Shown here: one piece after another, positions 19,424 to 28,102 of the stretch
How positions within the stretch are numbered: position 1 is the stretch's first letter
Layout: each line of letters starts with the position of its first letter
DNA from: Acidimicrobiaceae bacterium
Lineage (GTDB): Bacteria > Actinomycetota > Acidimicrobiia > Acidimicrobiales > RAAP-2
DNA length: 64,000 nt
Direction of reading: 5' to 3'
NCBI GenBank assembly: GCA_003155915.1
Contig: PMFA01000024.1
Span: forward strand, 48,300-112,299
Translations under genes and position numbers: made by a program
Notes under the pieces: generated by a model
Database searches by the model: none
What the model was told of the DNA's origin: nothing
Seen by the model: the letters and a program-made list of their open reading frames with translations, nothing else

Positions 19424-20188
19424 CTACGCGGGACGTCCCGCACCCATGATCGTGACGGCGGTATTCATGACCGGCTCAATAAAGACGCAAATCGCGCTTC
19501 CGGGTACCGGCATCTCTTCGAGCACGATGGTGCCACCGAGCTTGCGGATCTTGTCGCGCGCCGCCTCGAGCGTTTCGACGACGTAAATGGAGTTCCACTG
19601 CGCTCCCGGCCGCTCAGGCACCTGATTTTCTGAGACGCTCGCGAACCACTGCTCACCGACGTTGAGGACCCGCATCCCCGGTGACGGTTCGATGACGGTG
19701 TGGCCGGTCAACGTCGTGTAATAGGCCGCGGCCGCGGCCGGGTCATCGGACGCGTGGTCGTACCACCCCGGTGCATTGGCCTCGTAGGCGACGCCGAAGC
19801 CCTTGAACTCGCCCTCTTGCCAGAGTCCGTGCACGGCACCCGTCGGGTCCGTGACCAAAGCCATGATGCCGGCACCGGGAACTTCCATCGGGCCCATGAA
19901 GACCGTCGCGCCCAACTCGGCCGCGGTTTCGGCCGAGGCGCTGATGTCGTCGGTCAAGAAGTACGGCACCATCGCGCCGTGACCACCGGGACCTTGACCG
20001 AGGCCCATCACGGGGGCGCCCTCGGAGTGGGCAATCGAGTAGTAGCCCATATTCTCGCCGCCCACTTCCCACGTCCATCCGTAGAGCGAAGAGTAAAAGG
20101 ACATGAGCGCTTCGCGTTGTTCAGTGGTCTCGACCATGACGTCGACCCAGTCGGGAATACCGATGATGTGAGTGTCAAGTTTTGCCAT
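19424..20188 (-). CDS. VOC (glyoxalase/bleomycin-resistance fold) two-domain protein
   Basis: 254 residues from the ATG at 20188, containing two tandem VOC modules (about 8-120 and 130-250). The first has FYSSLYGWTWEVGGENMGYY and GAGIMALVTDPTGAVHGLWQ. The second has YYTTLTGHTVIEPSPGM and a C-terminal FIEPVMNTAVTIMG. This two-module layout resembles mycobacterial CFP30B-like glyoxalase-family proteins, whose substrates are mostly unknown. No SD is present; AATACT 6 bases before the ATG suggests leaderless expression. The gene stands alone between the secreted pair and lipBA. Confidence 0.82.
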   Translation of the reverse strand: MAKLDTHIIGIPDWVDVMVETTEQREALMSFYSSLYGWTWEVGGENMGYYSIAHSEGAPVMGLGQGPGGHGAMVPYFLTDDISASAETAAELGATVFMGPMEVPGAGIMALVTDPTGAVHGLWQEGEFKGFGVAYEANAPGWYDHASDDPAAAAAYYTTLTGHTVIEPSPGMRVLNVGEQWFASVSENQVPERPGAQWNSIYVVETLEAARDKIRKLGGTIVLEEMPVPGSAICVFIEPVMNTAVTIMGAGRPA

Positions 20189-20279
20189 AGCGGCAGTATT
20201 CCACAGCACTACGCCATCGCGCACGCCCGCGAATCAGCTCGTGATGACTCGTCGCTTTCGCTTTGGTCAACCAGGATTA

Positions 20280-21905
20280 CTAACGACGACTGGGCGCCGC
20301 GACCGGCGTGGCATCACTCAACGCTTCACGCGCGTGGTAGCTCGAACGCGTGAGGGGTGATGACTGCACGTGCTTGAGGCCAAGGCGCCGACCGCGTTCG
20401 GCGAGGTCATCGAACTCCTGCGGCTCCCACCACCGCGCGACCGGCAGGTGTTCGGCGGTCGGACGCAGGTACTGGCCAATCGTGGCGATTGACACGCCCA
20501 CGGCCGCCATGTCCGCCAGGACCTCTTCGACTTCGTCGGCGCTCTCTCCGAGCCCGACCATGAGGCCGGACTTGGTCGTGAGTCCGGCCCGCACGCTTCG
20601 CGCCAGCACGGTGAGCGAACGAAGGTACCCGGCACTCGGTCGAACGGCGCGCTGCAGACGCGCGACCGTCTCGACGTTGTGGTTCAACACGTCCGGCGCC
20701 GCGTCGATGATCAATTGCAACGACGCGGCGTCGCCCTTGAGGTCGCTCGTGAGGACCTCGACGTTTGTCTCGGGTGAGCGCTCGCGAATGGCGCGGATCG
20801 TCGCGGCGATCGCCCCGGCTCCCCCGTCGGCGAGGTCGTCGCGGGCCACGCACGTGATGACCGCGTGGGCCAGTTTCAAGCGCACGACGGCTTCGGCGAC
20901 TCGCTCGGGTTCGCTCGGATCGAGAGCGAATGGCTTGCGCGTATCGATCAGGCAGAAGCCGCACGCCCGGGTGCACCGTTCGCCGTTCACCATGAACGTC
21001 GCAGTCCCGGCCGACCAGCATTCGAAGATATTCGGACAGCCCGCTTCTTCACAGACCGTGACGAGTCGAAGGTCTTCGGTGAGGGTGCGTAACGATTGGT
21101 ACTCCTCGCCCATGTGCGCTTCTATGCGTAACCATTCGGGCTTGCGGCTGTGGATCGGAACGCCCGCGTCCGGATCGACGCCGGCCTTGCGTAGTCGACG
21201 TAACAGCGGTCGCTCGGCACTCACCGACGCCGCGCTTCGTTCGACGCGCGCCACCGTGGCCGCTCCCCCGAGGCGTCGTTCCAACTCGACGCCGAGTCGC
21301 TCGTCGACGTCCAACGCGCTCACGTCGAGCCCGAGCGACCTCATCGAGGCGACGGGCTTGTCCGCGATGCCGCAGGGGACGATGGCCTTGAAACCCTCCA
21401 TGTCGATGTCGACGTTCAACGCGACACCGTGCAACGTGCGCCGGAGACCCAGATCGTTGCGCTCGGTTCGAACGCCCACGGCCGCGATCTTGGCGGGAAC
21501 GCCGTCGACGTCGGCCCACACGCCCGGATAGCCGTCCAACCGGTCGACCCGTCCAAGTCGGCCCTCGGGGTCAAAGTGACGAACGGTCGCGATGACGGCG
21601 TCCTCGAGTCGAGTGACGTGTACCTTGCCGGCCGAGGGGTCGTCGGCGACGGTGACGATCGCCCAGGCCACGACTTGACCGGGTGCGTGATACGTGACGT
21701 CCCCGCCGCGGTCGGCGTCGATCACCACGGCCTTGAGCGACTCCGGGGGCACAAGGAAATGTTCGTCCAGTGTTCGAATACCTCGCGTGTACGTCGGCGG
21801 GTGTTCGAACACCAGGATGTAGTCGTCACTGGACTGCAGCAACGCGCGTTGGAAGTCGTTCGCTTCCGCAAAGGTAATCCGGCCGAGGTGACGACGGCGC
21901 AGCAC
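20280..21905 (-). CDS. Fused octanoyltransferase-lipoyl synthase (LipB-LipA)
   Basis: One uninterrupted 541-residue frame carries both steps of lipoate biosynthesis. Residues 1-215 are LipB (octanoyl transfer from ACP to a lipoyl-domain lysine): RGGDVTYH at 66-73, Lys139 in PAKIA, and acyl-thioester Cys178 in VPCGIADK. Residues about 240-541 are LipA (radical-SAM sulfur insertion): auxiliary-cluster Cys285, Cys290 and Cys296, SAM-cluster Cys311, Cys315 and Cys318 (CTRACGFC), and the RSSYHA serine motif near 520. Every catalytic residue I can check is present in both halves. The GTG start abuts the stop of the E2 gene, placing lipoylation with its substrate in an lpd-E2-lipBA operon. Confidence 0.95.
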   Translation of the reverse strand: MLRRRHLGRITFAEANDFQRALLQSSDDYILVFEHPPTYTRGIRTLDEHFLVPPESLKAVVIDADRGGDVTYHAPGQVVAWAIVTVADDPSAGKVHVTRLEDAVIATVRHFDPEGRLGRVDRLDGYPGVWADVDGVPAKIAAVGVRTERNDLGLRRTLHGVALNVDIDMEGFKAIVPCGIADKPVASMRSLGLDVSALDVDERLGVELERRLGGAATVARVERSAASVSAERPLLRRLRKAGVDPDAGVPIHSRKPEWLRIEAHMGEEYQSLRTLTEDLRLVTVCEEAGCPNIFECWSAGTATFMVNGERCTRACGFCLIDTRKPFALDPSEPERVAEAVVRLKLAHAVITCVARDDLADGGAGAIAATIRAIRERSPETNVEVLTSDLKGDAASLQLIIDAAPDVLNHNVETVARLQRAVRPSAGYLRSLTVLARSVRAGLTTKSGLMVGLGESADEVEEVLADMAAVGVSIATIGQYLRPTAEHLPVARWWEPQEFDDLAERGRRLGLKHVQSSPLTRSSYHAREALSDATPVAAPSRR

Positions 21906-23087
21906 CTAGCGCTCGCCCTCGACGTCGAGTCCCGCGAGCAGCTGGCCGACCCGCTCGAGATATTGCGCGGCCCCCACGGGTTCACAGATCCGGTGGTCGA
22001 AGGAGAGACCTAGTATCACTCGGCGTCCGACGGCCACGGTGGCGACACCGTCGAGGGTGACGACGACCGGTACCTCGTGTACGGCGCCGACCGAGAGCAC
22101 GGCGACCTCCGGTTGAATGATGATCGGCTCGGACCAGAGGGTGCTGGCGCTCGGAGCGCCGAGCACCGTAAAGGTCCCGCCCATGAGGTCATCGGTCGTC
22201 AGGTGGCGAGAGGCGACACGTTCGTCGAGTTCACTGACGCGGCGCGCGAGGGCTCGAAGCGTCAACCCCGCGGCCGCGTGGACGACCGGTACCAGCATCC
22301 CGTCGTCGGCAACCGATCGAACGAGACCGAGATTGACCGTGCGGTGCACGACGAGTTGTTCACCCGCGAACGTGGCGTTCAGGAATTCGAACTCCGCGAG
22401 TGCGCGAACCGCGGCCAGACTCACGAGCATCTCGTCGCTGATGGCGACACCATCGCGAGTCGAACGACCGAGCGCGTCGAGCTTGGCGAAGACCGCACCG
22501 TCGGCCTCGATGGCAACGAAGCCGTGCGGAGTGACCTGGGCTGAGACGGCCATGTGTTGTCCCATACGGCGACGACCGTTGGAGAGTGCGACGACCATCT
22601 CTTCGGTCGGACCGTCAAGGACGGCGCGCTCGGCGTCGCGTCGGGTAATCGAGCCTCCCGGACCGCTGCCCGAAATGGTTGAAGGTTCAACTCCTCCGTC
22701 GGCCAGAATTCGACGAACGACCGGCGACACCACGACGCCATTGACTGCATCGGCGAGGGGCGCGACGATTGACGGTGGACTTGGCGTCGCGACGGGGGCG
22801 ACCGATTCCTGACGAGGCTCGTCGCTATCGGACGCGCTCGGTGGCGCCGCGCCTGACTCTTCGATGACCGCGACTCTCGAACCGGTCTCAACGGTGTCGC
22901 CCTCTTCAGCGAGGATCTGCGTCAAGACGCCGGCTGCCGGTGATGGCATCTCGGAGTCGACCTTGTCGGTCGACACCTCAAAGAGCGGTTCGTCGCGGGC
23001 GACCGTGTCGCCCACCTTTTTGAACCACTGAGTGATGATTCCTTCGGTGACCGACTCGCCGAGCGACGGGAGCGTAACGTCAGCCAA
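21906..23087 (-). CDS. 2-oxoacid dehydrogenase E2 (dihydrolipoyl acyltransferase)
   Basis: About 393 residues. The TTG at 23087, overlapping the lpd stop, gives the usual MADVTLPSLGES opening; a TTG at 23114 is the alternative. One lipoyl domain (1-80, lipoyl-lysine about 42 in STDKVDSE), a Pro/Ala/Ser linker, the E3-binding domain (about 125-160, SPVVRRILADGG) and the catalytic domain (175-393). The active-site stretch normally reading DHRxxDG here reads DHRICEP (His about 365): His is kept but Asp is Glu and Gly is Pro. Activity could be altered or it may accept an unusual acyl group. No E1 gene is nearby, so pyruvate, 2-oxoglutarate and branched-chain roles cannot be separated. Confidence 0.88.
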   Translation of the reverse strand: MADVTLPSLGESVTEGIITQWFKKVGDTVARDEPLFEVSTDKVDSEMPSPAAGVLTQILAEEGDTVETGSRVAVIEESGAAPPSASDSDEPRQESVAPVATPSPPSIVAPLADAVNGVVVSPVVRRILADGGVEPSTISGSGPGGSITRRDAERAVLDGPTEEMVVALSNGRRRMGQHMAVSAQVTPHGFVAIEADGAVFAKLDALGRSTRDGVAISDEMLVSLAAVRALAEFEFLNATFAGEQLVVHRTVNLGLVRSVADDGMLVPVVHAAAGLTLRALARRVSELDERVASRHLTTDDLMGGTFTVLGAPSASTLWSEPIIIQPEVAVLSVGAVHEVPVVVTLDGVATVAVGRRVILGLSFDHRICEPVGAAQYLERVGQLLAGLDVEGER

Positions 23088-24495
23088 CGTGGAGTCCCCG
23101 ACCGGCGAGGGCAATCAGCGTCTCGCCGAAAGTCTCGGAAAGAGACGGGTGCGGTTGGATAAGCGCGGCCGCCTCCTCGGCGGTGGCCTCCCAATTGACG
23201 GCGAAATACCCGGCGCCGAGTTGTTCGGTCACCCACGGTCCGGCCATGTGCACGCCCAGGATCTGGCCAGCCGTTCCGTCGGCCCGCTTCTCGGCGATGA
23301 TCTTGACGACGCCCTCGGTGTCGCCGATGATCTGCGCTCGGCTGTTGCCGCCGAAGGGATCCTTCTTCACGACGACGTCGTAGCCCTTCTCCTTGGCACT
23401 GGCCTCGGTCAGGCCACAGAAGGCGACTTCGGGGTTCGAGTAGATGGCCCACGGCACTCGGTCGTAGTCGACCGGCACGCTCGGCTCGCCGAGGATGCTC
23501 TTGATCGCCACGATCGCCTCGGCGAAACCAACGTGCGCGAGTTGGGGCGTGTTGGCGACCACGTCACCAACGGCGTAGACGTGAGGATTGGCGGTGCGCT
23601 GTTGTCCGTCAGCGACGACGAAGCCGCGGTCGTTGATCTCGACGCCGGTGCCCTCGGCCACGAGGCCCTCGGTTCGCGGACGGCGACCGACCGACATGAC
23701 GACCATGTCGACGCTGACGTCATCGCCACCTTCGATGGCGATCGTCGTCGATCCCTTCTTGGGTTTGTGACCGGTGATCGTGACGCCGGTACGAATATCG
23801 ATGCCGCGCTTCTTGAACGAACGCCCGACGACGTTCGCTACTTCGGTGTCGCAACCCGTGAGAATCGCCGGCAGTGCCTCGAGGATCGTGACGGTGGTTC
23901 CCATGTCGGCGAGCAGCGACGCGAACTCACACCCAATGGCACCGCCGCCGATAACCGCCGCCGTCGCCGGCAGGGCTGAGAGGTCGAGGAACTCATCAGA
24001 CGTGACGACGATCGTTCCGTCGACGTCGAAACCCGGCAGCGTGCGCGGCACCGAACCGGCCGCCAGAACGACGTTGGCGCCTTTAGCGATCACGCCCGCG
24101 TCAGCGCCGTCGACCACCGTGACGGTGCCGTCGGCTTCGAGCCGTCCCGTGCCCTCAAAGACGGTGACCTTGCGACCCTTCAAGAGGCCCGAAAGCCCCT
24201 TGAAGAGGCGATCGACGATTTCGTTCTTGCGATTCTGACTCACCGCGAAGTCGACGACGGTACCCTTGGTTGTGATGCCGAACTCGGCCGAGTGTTCGAC
24301 GGTGCGACGAACGTGCGCGGTCTCGAGGAACTCCTTGGCGGGAACGCAGCCACGGTGTAGGCAGGTTCCCCCGACCTTGTCGCGCTCGACGATGGCGATG
24401 TTGAGCCCCGCCGAGGCTCCGTAGAGAGCGGCGGCGTAGCCTCCCGGGCCACCTCCGATGACGACAACGTCGAACTGCTGGGCCTCGTTAGTCAC
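23080..24495 (-). CDS. lpdA: Dihydrolipoamide dehydrogenase (E3)
   Basis: FAD flavoprotein that reoxidises dihydrolipoyl groups with NAD+. 471 residues. FAD-binding GGGPGGYAAAL at 14-24, redox-active disulfide Cys45/Cys50 in GGTCLHRGC, NAD-binding GGGAIGCEFA in the middle, and a C-terminal HPSLSE carrying the catalytic His-Glu pair. First gene of the lpd-E2-lipBA operon; the E2 start lies inside its last codons. The supply of E3, E2 and lipoylation enzyme from one transcript is internally consistent. Confidence 0.95.
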   Translation of the reverse strand: MTNEAQQFDVVVIGGGPGGYAAALYGASAGLNIAIVERDKVGGTCLHRGCVPAKEFLETAHVRRTVEHSAEFGITTKGTVVDFAVSQNRKNEIVDRLFKGLSGLLKGRKVTVFEGTGRLEADGTVTVVDGADAGVIAKGANVVLAAGSVPRTLPGFDVDGTIVVTSDEFLDLSALPATAAVIGGGAIGCEFASLLADMGTTVTILEALPAILTGCDTEVANVVGRSFKKRGIDIRTGVTITGHKPKKGSTTIAIEGGDDVSVDMVVMSVGRRPRTEGLVAEGTGVEINDRGFVVADGQQRTANPHVYAVGDVVANTPQLAHVGFAEAIVAIKSILGEPSVPVDYDRVPWAIYSNPEVAFCGLTEASAKEKGYDVVVKKDPFGGNSRAQIIGDTEGVVKIIAEKRADGTAGQILGVHMAGPWVTEQLGAGYFAVNWEATAEEAAALIQPHPSLSETFGETLIALAGRGLHVG

Positions 24496-24580
24496 GGCAT
24501 ATCCTTCAATCTCGTAGTGGTTGACCCCCGGGGGAATCCTAATGTTTTCGGTCCTTCGTCAATTCGTGTCGGGTGCTCGG

Positions 24581-25018
24581 CTACGAGTGACGACCTCGTT
24601 GGGTATCGGCAGCCTCGGTCGCGAGGACGTCCACGAACTCGTTCATCGCGTCGCCCGAATGTCCCTTCACCCACGAGAAGCGCACGTCACGTTTCTCATT
24701 GAGAACCAGCGCGAAGAGCTCCTCCCACAAGTCACGATTGGCGACCGGCTGGCCCTGGGAGTTCTTCCAGCCCCGACGAAGCCATCCGACGTGCCACTTG
24801 TCGTTGAAGCACTTCACGACGTACGAGGAGTCGCTCACGATCTCGAGCGGACTCTCTTCGTTCTCGCGCAGGGCCTCAATGACCGCCATCACCTCCATGC
24901 GCTGATTCGTGGTGTGCGCGGCGGCGCCGCTGGCGTAGCTGTCGCGGCCGCTCGCCCACGCCCAGCCACCCGGTCCGGGATTGCCGCGGCAGGCGCCGTC
25001 GGTATGAATCTGCCTCAT
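24581..25018 (-). CDS. rnhA: Ribonuclease HI
   Basis: Cleaves the RNA strand of RNA-DNA hybrids. 145 residues from the ATG at 25018 (MRQIHTDGACRGNPGPGGW). The Asp of HTDGA, the Glu of TTNQRMEVMA, the Asp of VSDSSYVV and the C-terminal HSGDAMNEFVD Asp form the expected DEDD metal site. Length matches E. coli RNase HI. Its start overlaps the Rrf2 regulator stop by 3 bases (ATGA), so the two are co-transcribed. Confidence 0.93.
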   Translation of the reverse strand: MRQIHTDGACRGNPGPGGWAWASGRDSYASGAAAHTTNQRMEVMAVIEALRENEESPLEIVSDSSYVVKCFNDKWHVGWLRRGWKNSQGQPVANRDLWEELFALVLNEKRDVRFSWVKGHSGDAMNEFVDVLATEAADTQRGRHS

Positions 25019-25473
25019 GGGGTACGGGTGACCCACGAATCTGATTCGGTCGTGAAGCGCGTCACCGCGTCGGGCAGTTCGCCTCGAAGGGTCTGGCCGA
25101 GCGTCACGTGCTCCAGCACCTCTCGAAGCGCGCCGCGCACCGCGATCCAGACTTCGCGCAAATACTGGGCGTCACCTTCGTATTCCAGAGTTTCGGGGCG
25201 CATGCCGCGCACGCCGGCCATTGGACCGCTCACGACCCGCACGACGTCGGCGATCGAGATCTGGTCGGCGTCTCGGGCCAACTTGAAGCCGCCCTCGGGT
25301 CCGCGCTGGCTCGAGACGAGACCCCCGCGGCGTAGGTCCGAGAGGATCGCTCCGAGAAACTTGGCCGGGAGGTCTTGTTCCTGGGCCAGATGCTCCGCGC
25401 TCACCGACACGTCACTCGCCGCCAGGGTGAGCAGCGCTCGGATGGCGTAGTCGGTCTTGGCGGGAATCTGCAT
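25015..25473 (-). CDS. Rrf2 family transcriptional regulator
   Basis: 152 residues from the ATG at 25473. The winged helix starts MQIPAKTDYAIRALLTLA, with HLAQEQDLPAKFLGAILSDLRRGGLVSSQRGPEGGF as recognition helix and wing, the family signature. No cysteine occurs in the protein, so it cannot ligate an Fe-S cluster like IscR or NsrR; it is closer in type to CymR-like members. It may respond to a partner protein or metabolite. Divergent from thiE and upstream of rnhA. A CAGAAT hexamer 6 bases before the ATG suggests a leaderless message. Confidence 0.88.
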   Translation of the reverse strand: MQIPAKTDYAIRALLTLAASDVSVSAEHLAQEQDLPAKFLGAILSDLRRGGLVSSQRGPEGGFKLARDADQISIADVVRVVSGPMAGVRGMRPETLEYEGDAQYLREVWIAVRGALREVLEHVTLGQTLRGELPDAVTRFTTESDSWVTRTP

Positions 25474-25514
25474 CCCCCTATTCTGCCGTACCGCGGGCAT
25501 TGCCGAGCGACTCC

Positions 25515-25520
25515 TAGGGT
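25515..25520 (+). promoter_or_regulatory. -10 box of leaderless thiE
   Basis: TAGGGT, 7 bases before the GTG at 25528. This decides the thiE start: the frame is open for 50 codons upstream but those residues are not family-like. Confidence 0.55.
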
Positions 25521-25527
25521 GGACTTC

Positions 25528-26172
25528 GTGTTCAGCCTCGATGATCGACATCTCTATCTCTGCGTACCGCACCGCGAGGACCTCGCCACCTTCCTGCCCG
25601 CGGTCCTTCGCGGCGGCGTCGACGTCGTCCAACTCAGAGAAAAGGACCTCGACGATGGGACCCGGATCGCCGACGCCCGCCTGATGGTGCCGATCTGCCA
25701 TGAGTTCGGCGTGCCCTTCATCATGAACGACTCACCGGAGCTGGCCGCCACCGTCGGCGCCGACGGCGTGCACGTCGGCCAAGAGGACGTCCGCGTGTCG
25801 CGCTGTCGCGAACTCCTGGGCTATGAGGCGATCGTGGGGCTGTCGACACATTCGAGCGATGAGTTCGACGACGCGCTCGATCAGTTGGCGACCTATTTCA
25901 GTGCGGGACCGATCATCGCCACGCCGACCAAACCAGGCCGGGCCGGGACCGGGATCACGTACGCCGTCTCGAGCCAAGCCCGCAGTGACCGACCGGTCTT
26001 CGTGACCGGAGGCGTGAACGAAGAGAACGTCAGCGAACTCGTCGTCGCGGGGCTTCGCCACTTCGTCGTCGTGCGTGCCCTCACCGAAGCCAAAGAGCCC
26101 GAAGCCGCGGCGCGACGGATCCGCGGCGCCCTGGACGCGGCGCTGTCAGCGGTGCCGGTCGAGCCAACCTAA
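25528..26172 (+). CDS. thiE: Thiamine-phosphate synthase
   Basis: Couples hydroxymethylpyrimidine pyrophosphate with thiazole phosphate. About 214 residues of a TIM barrel: VVQLREKD near 38-45, FIMNDSPELAATVGADGVHVGQEDV around 68-92 (pyrophosphate and metal site), STHSSDE, IIATPTKPGRAG and VFVTGGVNEEN near 160. The start was placed at GTG 25528 from the leaderless -10 box. The last 27 bases overlap the end of the convergent alpha/beta hydrolase gene. No other thiamine genes lie in the window. Confidence 0.9.
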   Translation: MFSLDDRHLYLCVPHREDLATFLPAVLRGGVDVVQLREKDLDDGTRIADARLMVPICHEFGVPFIMNDSPELAATVGADGVHVGQEDVRVSRCRELLGYEAIVGLSTHSSDEFDDALDQLATYFSAGPIIATPTKPGRAGTGITYAVSSQARSDRPVFVTGGVNEENVSELVVAGLRHFVVVRALTEAKEPEAAARRIRGALDAALSAVPVEPT

Positions 26173-26892
26173 CAACGTCGCCACCATTCGCGGGTCGGCG
26201 CGCAGTTGATGACCGGCGCCTTGGATCAGTCGAAGTTCGGCGCGGCCCTCGGCCGCCGCGACGAGGTCGCGGGCATCGGAGTGGGGAATCTCGATGTCCT
26301 CGGTCCCGTGACCGACCATGAGTCGACGCGGAGGGATCTTCGCGATGGACACCAGTGGATCGATCGCGAAGACGTCGTCGCGCAACTCCTCGGCGGGCAA
26401 CAGGTCTCGTTCGTTACCGACCACGCCGGCGATTTGGACTGCCCGACGGAAATCCTCGGCACTGCCGCACCACGGCTCCAGGTGCGCCGGCGTCGCGAAC
26501 GTGGCGACGCCGCGAATTCGCTCGTCCTCGGCCGCCGTCGCCAGGGCCAGCGCACCACCAAAACCGAAGCCGGCCATCGAAATCTTTCGCTCCCCCTCGT
26601 CGACTCGATCGAGGATCGTCTTCAGGTCGGCTCGCCACTGCGTCGCGGAGAAGGTACCGGTGCTGCCACCGACCCCCGAGAGCGTGCCGGTCGCGACGAT
26701 CCATCCCGACTCGGTCGCCATGTGCTCGGCCAGTTCCGGCAAGAGACCGGCCGCCTGACGACCCATCCCCATGGCGCGCGGCAGACCGTGCACGATGATC
26801 AGCGCGTGACTCGCGAGCGGCCTCGCGCTCGACGTCGCGATTCGAAGGTCCAGGAGCGAGGTACCGCTCTGGAGTTGCTCGTGAGCGAGCAC
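26146..26892 (-). CDS. Alpha/beta hydrolase-fold protein lacking nucleophile serine
   Basis: 248 residues with the alpha/beta hydrolase outline: HALIIVHGLP (oxyanion region, about 29-38), a nucleophile elbow, GHGTEDIEI carrying the acid, and GAGHQLRAD carrying His near 225. The elbow, normally G-x-S-x-G, reads GFGFGGAL (about 108-115), so the catalytic Ser is Gly. It may be non-hydrolytic, act as a binding protein, or use another residue. Start GTG 26892, 4 bases after the acyl-CoA dehydrogenase stop, so it is the second gene of that operon. Its 3' end overlaps thiE by 27 bases. Confidence 0.75.
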   Translation of the reverse strand: MLAHEQLQSGTSLLDLRIATSSARPLASHALIIVHGLPRAMGMGRQAAGLLPELAEHMATESGWIVATGTLSGVGGSTGTFSATQWRADLKTILDRVDEGERKISMAGFGFGGALALATAAEDERIRGVATFATPAHLEPWCGSAEDFRRAVQIAGVVGNERDLLPAEELRDDVFAIDPLVSIAKIPPRRLMVGHGTEDIEIPHSDARDLVAAAEGRAELRLIQGAGHQLRADPRMVATLLGWLDRHR

Positions 26893-26896
26893 CGAG

Positions 26897-28012
26897 CTAG
26901 ATGCCTAGGCGCTGAGCCAGAAGTTCGCGGTGATAGGCGGGGTCGCCGAGGAACAGCTCCGAACTCTTCGCGCGTTTGAAGTAGAGGTGCGCGTGGTGCT
27001 CCCACGTGAAACCGATGCCGCCGTGGATCTGGATGTTCTCCGCCGCGCAGTGGAAGTACGCCTCGGAGCAGAACGACTTCGCGAGGCTCGCGGCGATCGG
27101 CAGCTCATCGTTTCTCTCTTGGGAGGCCCAGGCGGCGTAGTACGCCGCGGACTTGGCCGACTCCACGTCCAAGAGCATGTCCGCACACTTGTGCTTGATC
27201 GCCTGGAACGATCCAATCGGGCGGCCGAACTGCACGCGGTTCTTCGCGTACTCCACGGAGTTGTGGAGGACCCGTTGGGCGCCACCGACCTGTTCGGCGG
27301 CCAGCGCAGCGGCGGCCACCTGCAACGTCGTCTCGAGGCCAGCGAGGGCTTCGCCTTCCACGCCCACGAGACGCGCCGGGGCGTCGCTGAACACGACGCG
27401 ACTCTGCTTTCGGGTCTGGTCCATCGTGGCGAGCGATTCGCGCGCCACGCCCTTCGCGTCGCCCTCCACGGCGAAGAGCGAGAGGCCCTTGGCGCTCATG
27501 GCCGGCACGAAGATGACTGACGCCGTGTTGCCGTCGGTGACGTAACTGCGCACGCCGTTCACCACGAAGGCGTCGCCGGACGCGCTCGCAGTTGTGGAGG
27601 TCGTGGTGAGGTCCCAGAGACCGGCGTCGTCAGTGAGCGCCACCGTGGCGATGGTCTCGCCCGAGGCGATGCCCGGCAGATAGGCCGCCTTGTCCGCGTC
27701 ATTACCCACGAAGAGCACGGCGTTCGCGGCGAGGGCGACGCTCGAGAAGTACGGCGAGCAGAAGAGTGCCGCGCCCATCTCCTCAAAGACCACGTAGAGC
27801 TCGACCGGACCGTAGCCCTGACCACCGAACTCCTCGGGAATCCCGAGTCCCTGCAACGCCAATTCCTTGGCCATCTGGTCCCAGACGGCCGAGTCGTAGC
27901 CCTCACTCGTGGCCATCAATCGACGTACTTCGGATTCGGGCGATTTCTCTTCCAGGAAACGTTTGACCATCTTTCGGAGCTCTTCTTGCTCCTCGCTGAA
28001 TCCAAAGTTCAT
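26897..28012 (-). CDS. Acyl-CoA dehydrogenase
   Basis: FAD-dependent alpha,beta-desaturation of an acyl-CoA. 371 residues from the ATG at 28012, which has AAGGA about 6 bases upstream. N-terminal helices MNFGFSEEQEELRKMV, a beta-barrel middle domain, and the C-terminal helical domain with NRVQFGRPIGSFQAIKH and IHGGIGFTWEH. This is the FadE group common in actinobacterial lipid and sterol-side-chain catabolism. The substrate is unknown. The frame open upstream to 28060 is not family-like. Precedes the serine-less hydrolase by 4 bases. Confidence 0.9.
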   Translation of the reverse strand: MNFGFSEEQEELRKMVKRFLEEKSPESEVRRLMATSEGYDSAVWDQMAKELALQGLGIPEEFGGQGYGPVELYVVFEEMGAALFCSPYFSSVALAANAVLFVGNDADKAAYLPGIASGETIATVALTDDAGLWDLTTTSTTASASGDAFVVNGVRSYVTDGNTASVIFVPAMSAKGLSLFAVEGDAKGVARESLATMDQTRKQSRVVFSDAPARLVGVEGEALAGLETTLQVAAAALAAEQVGGAQRVLHNSVEYAKNRVQFGRPIGSFQAIKHKCADMLLDVESAKSAAYYAAWASQERNDELPIAASLAKSFCSEAYFHCAAENIQIHGGIGFTWEHHAHLYFKRAKSSELFLGDPAYHRELLAQRLGI

Positions 28013-28102
28013 CGCAGTCCTTCCGTGCGTACTGGACGGTAATCCCAGCCCCTTCGACATTAGTCAACCGTGACACGGGGCGGCTGAGTGGCATTGTGGG
28101 AC

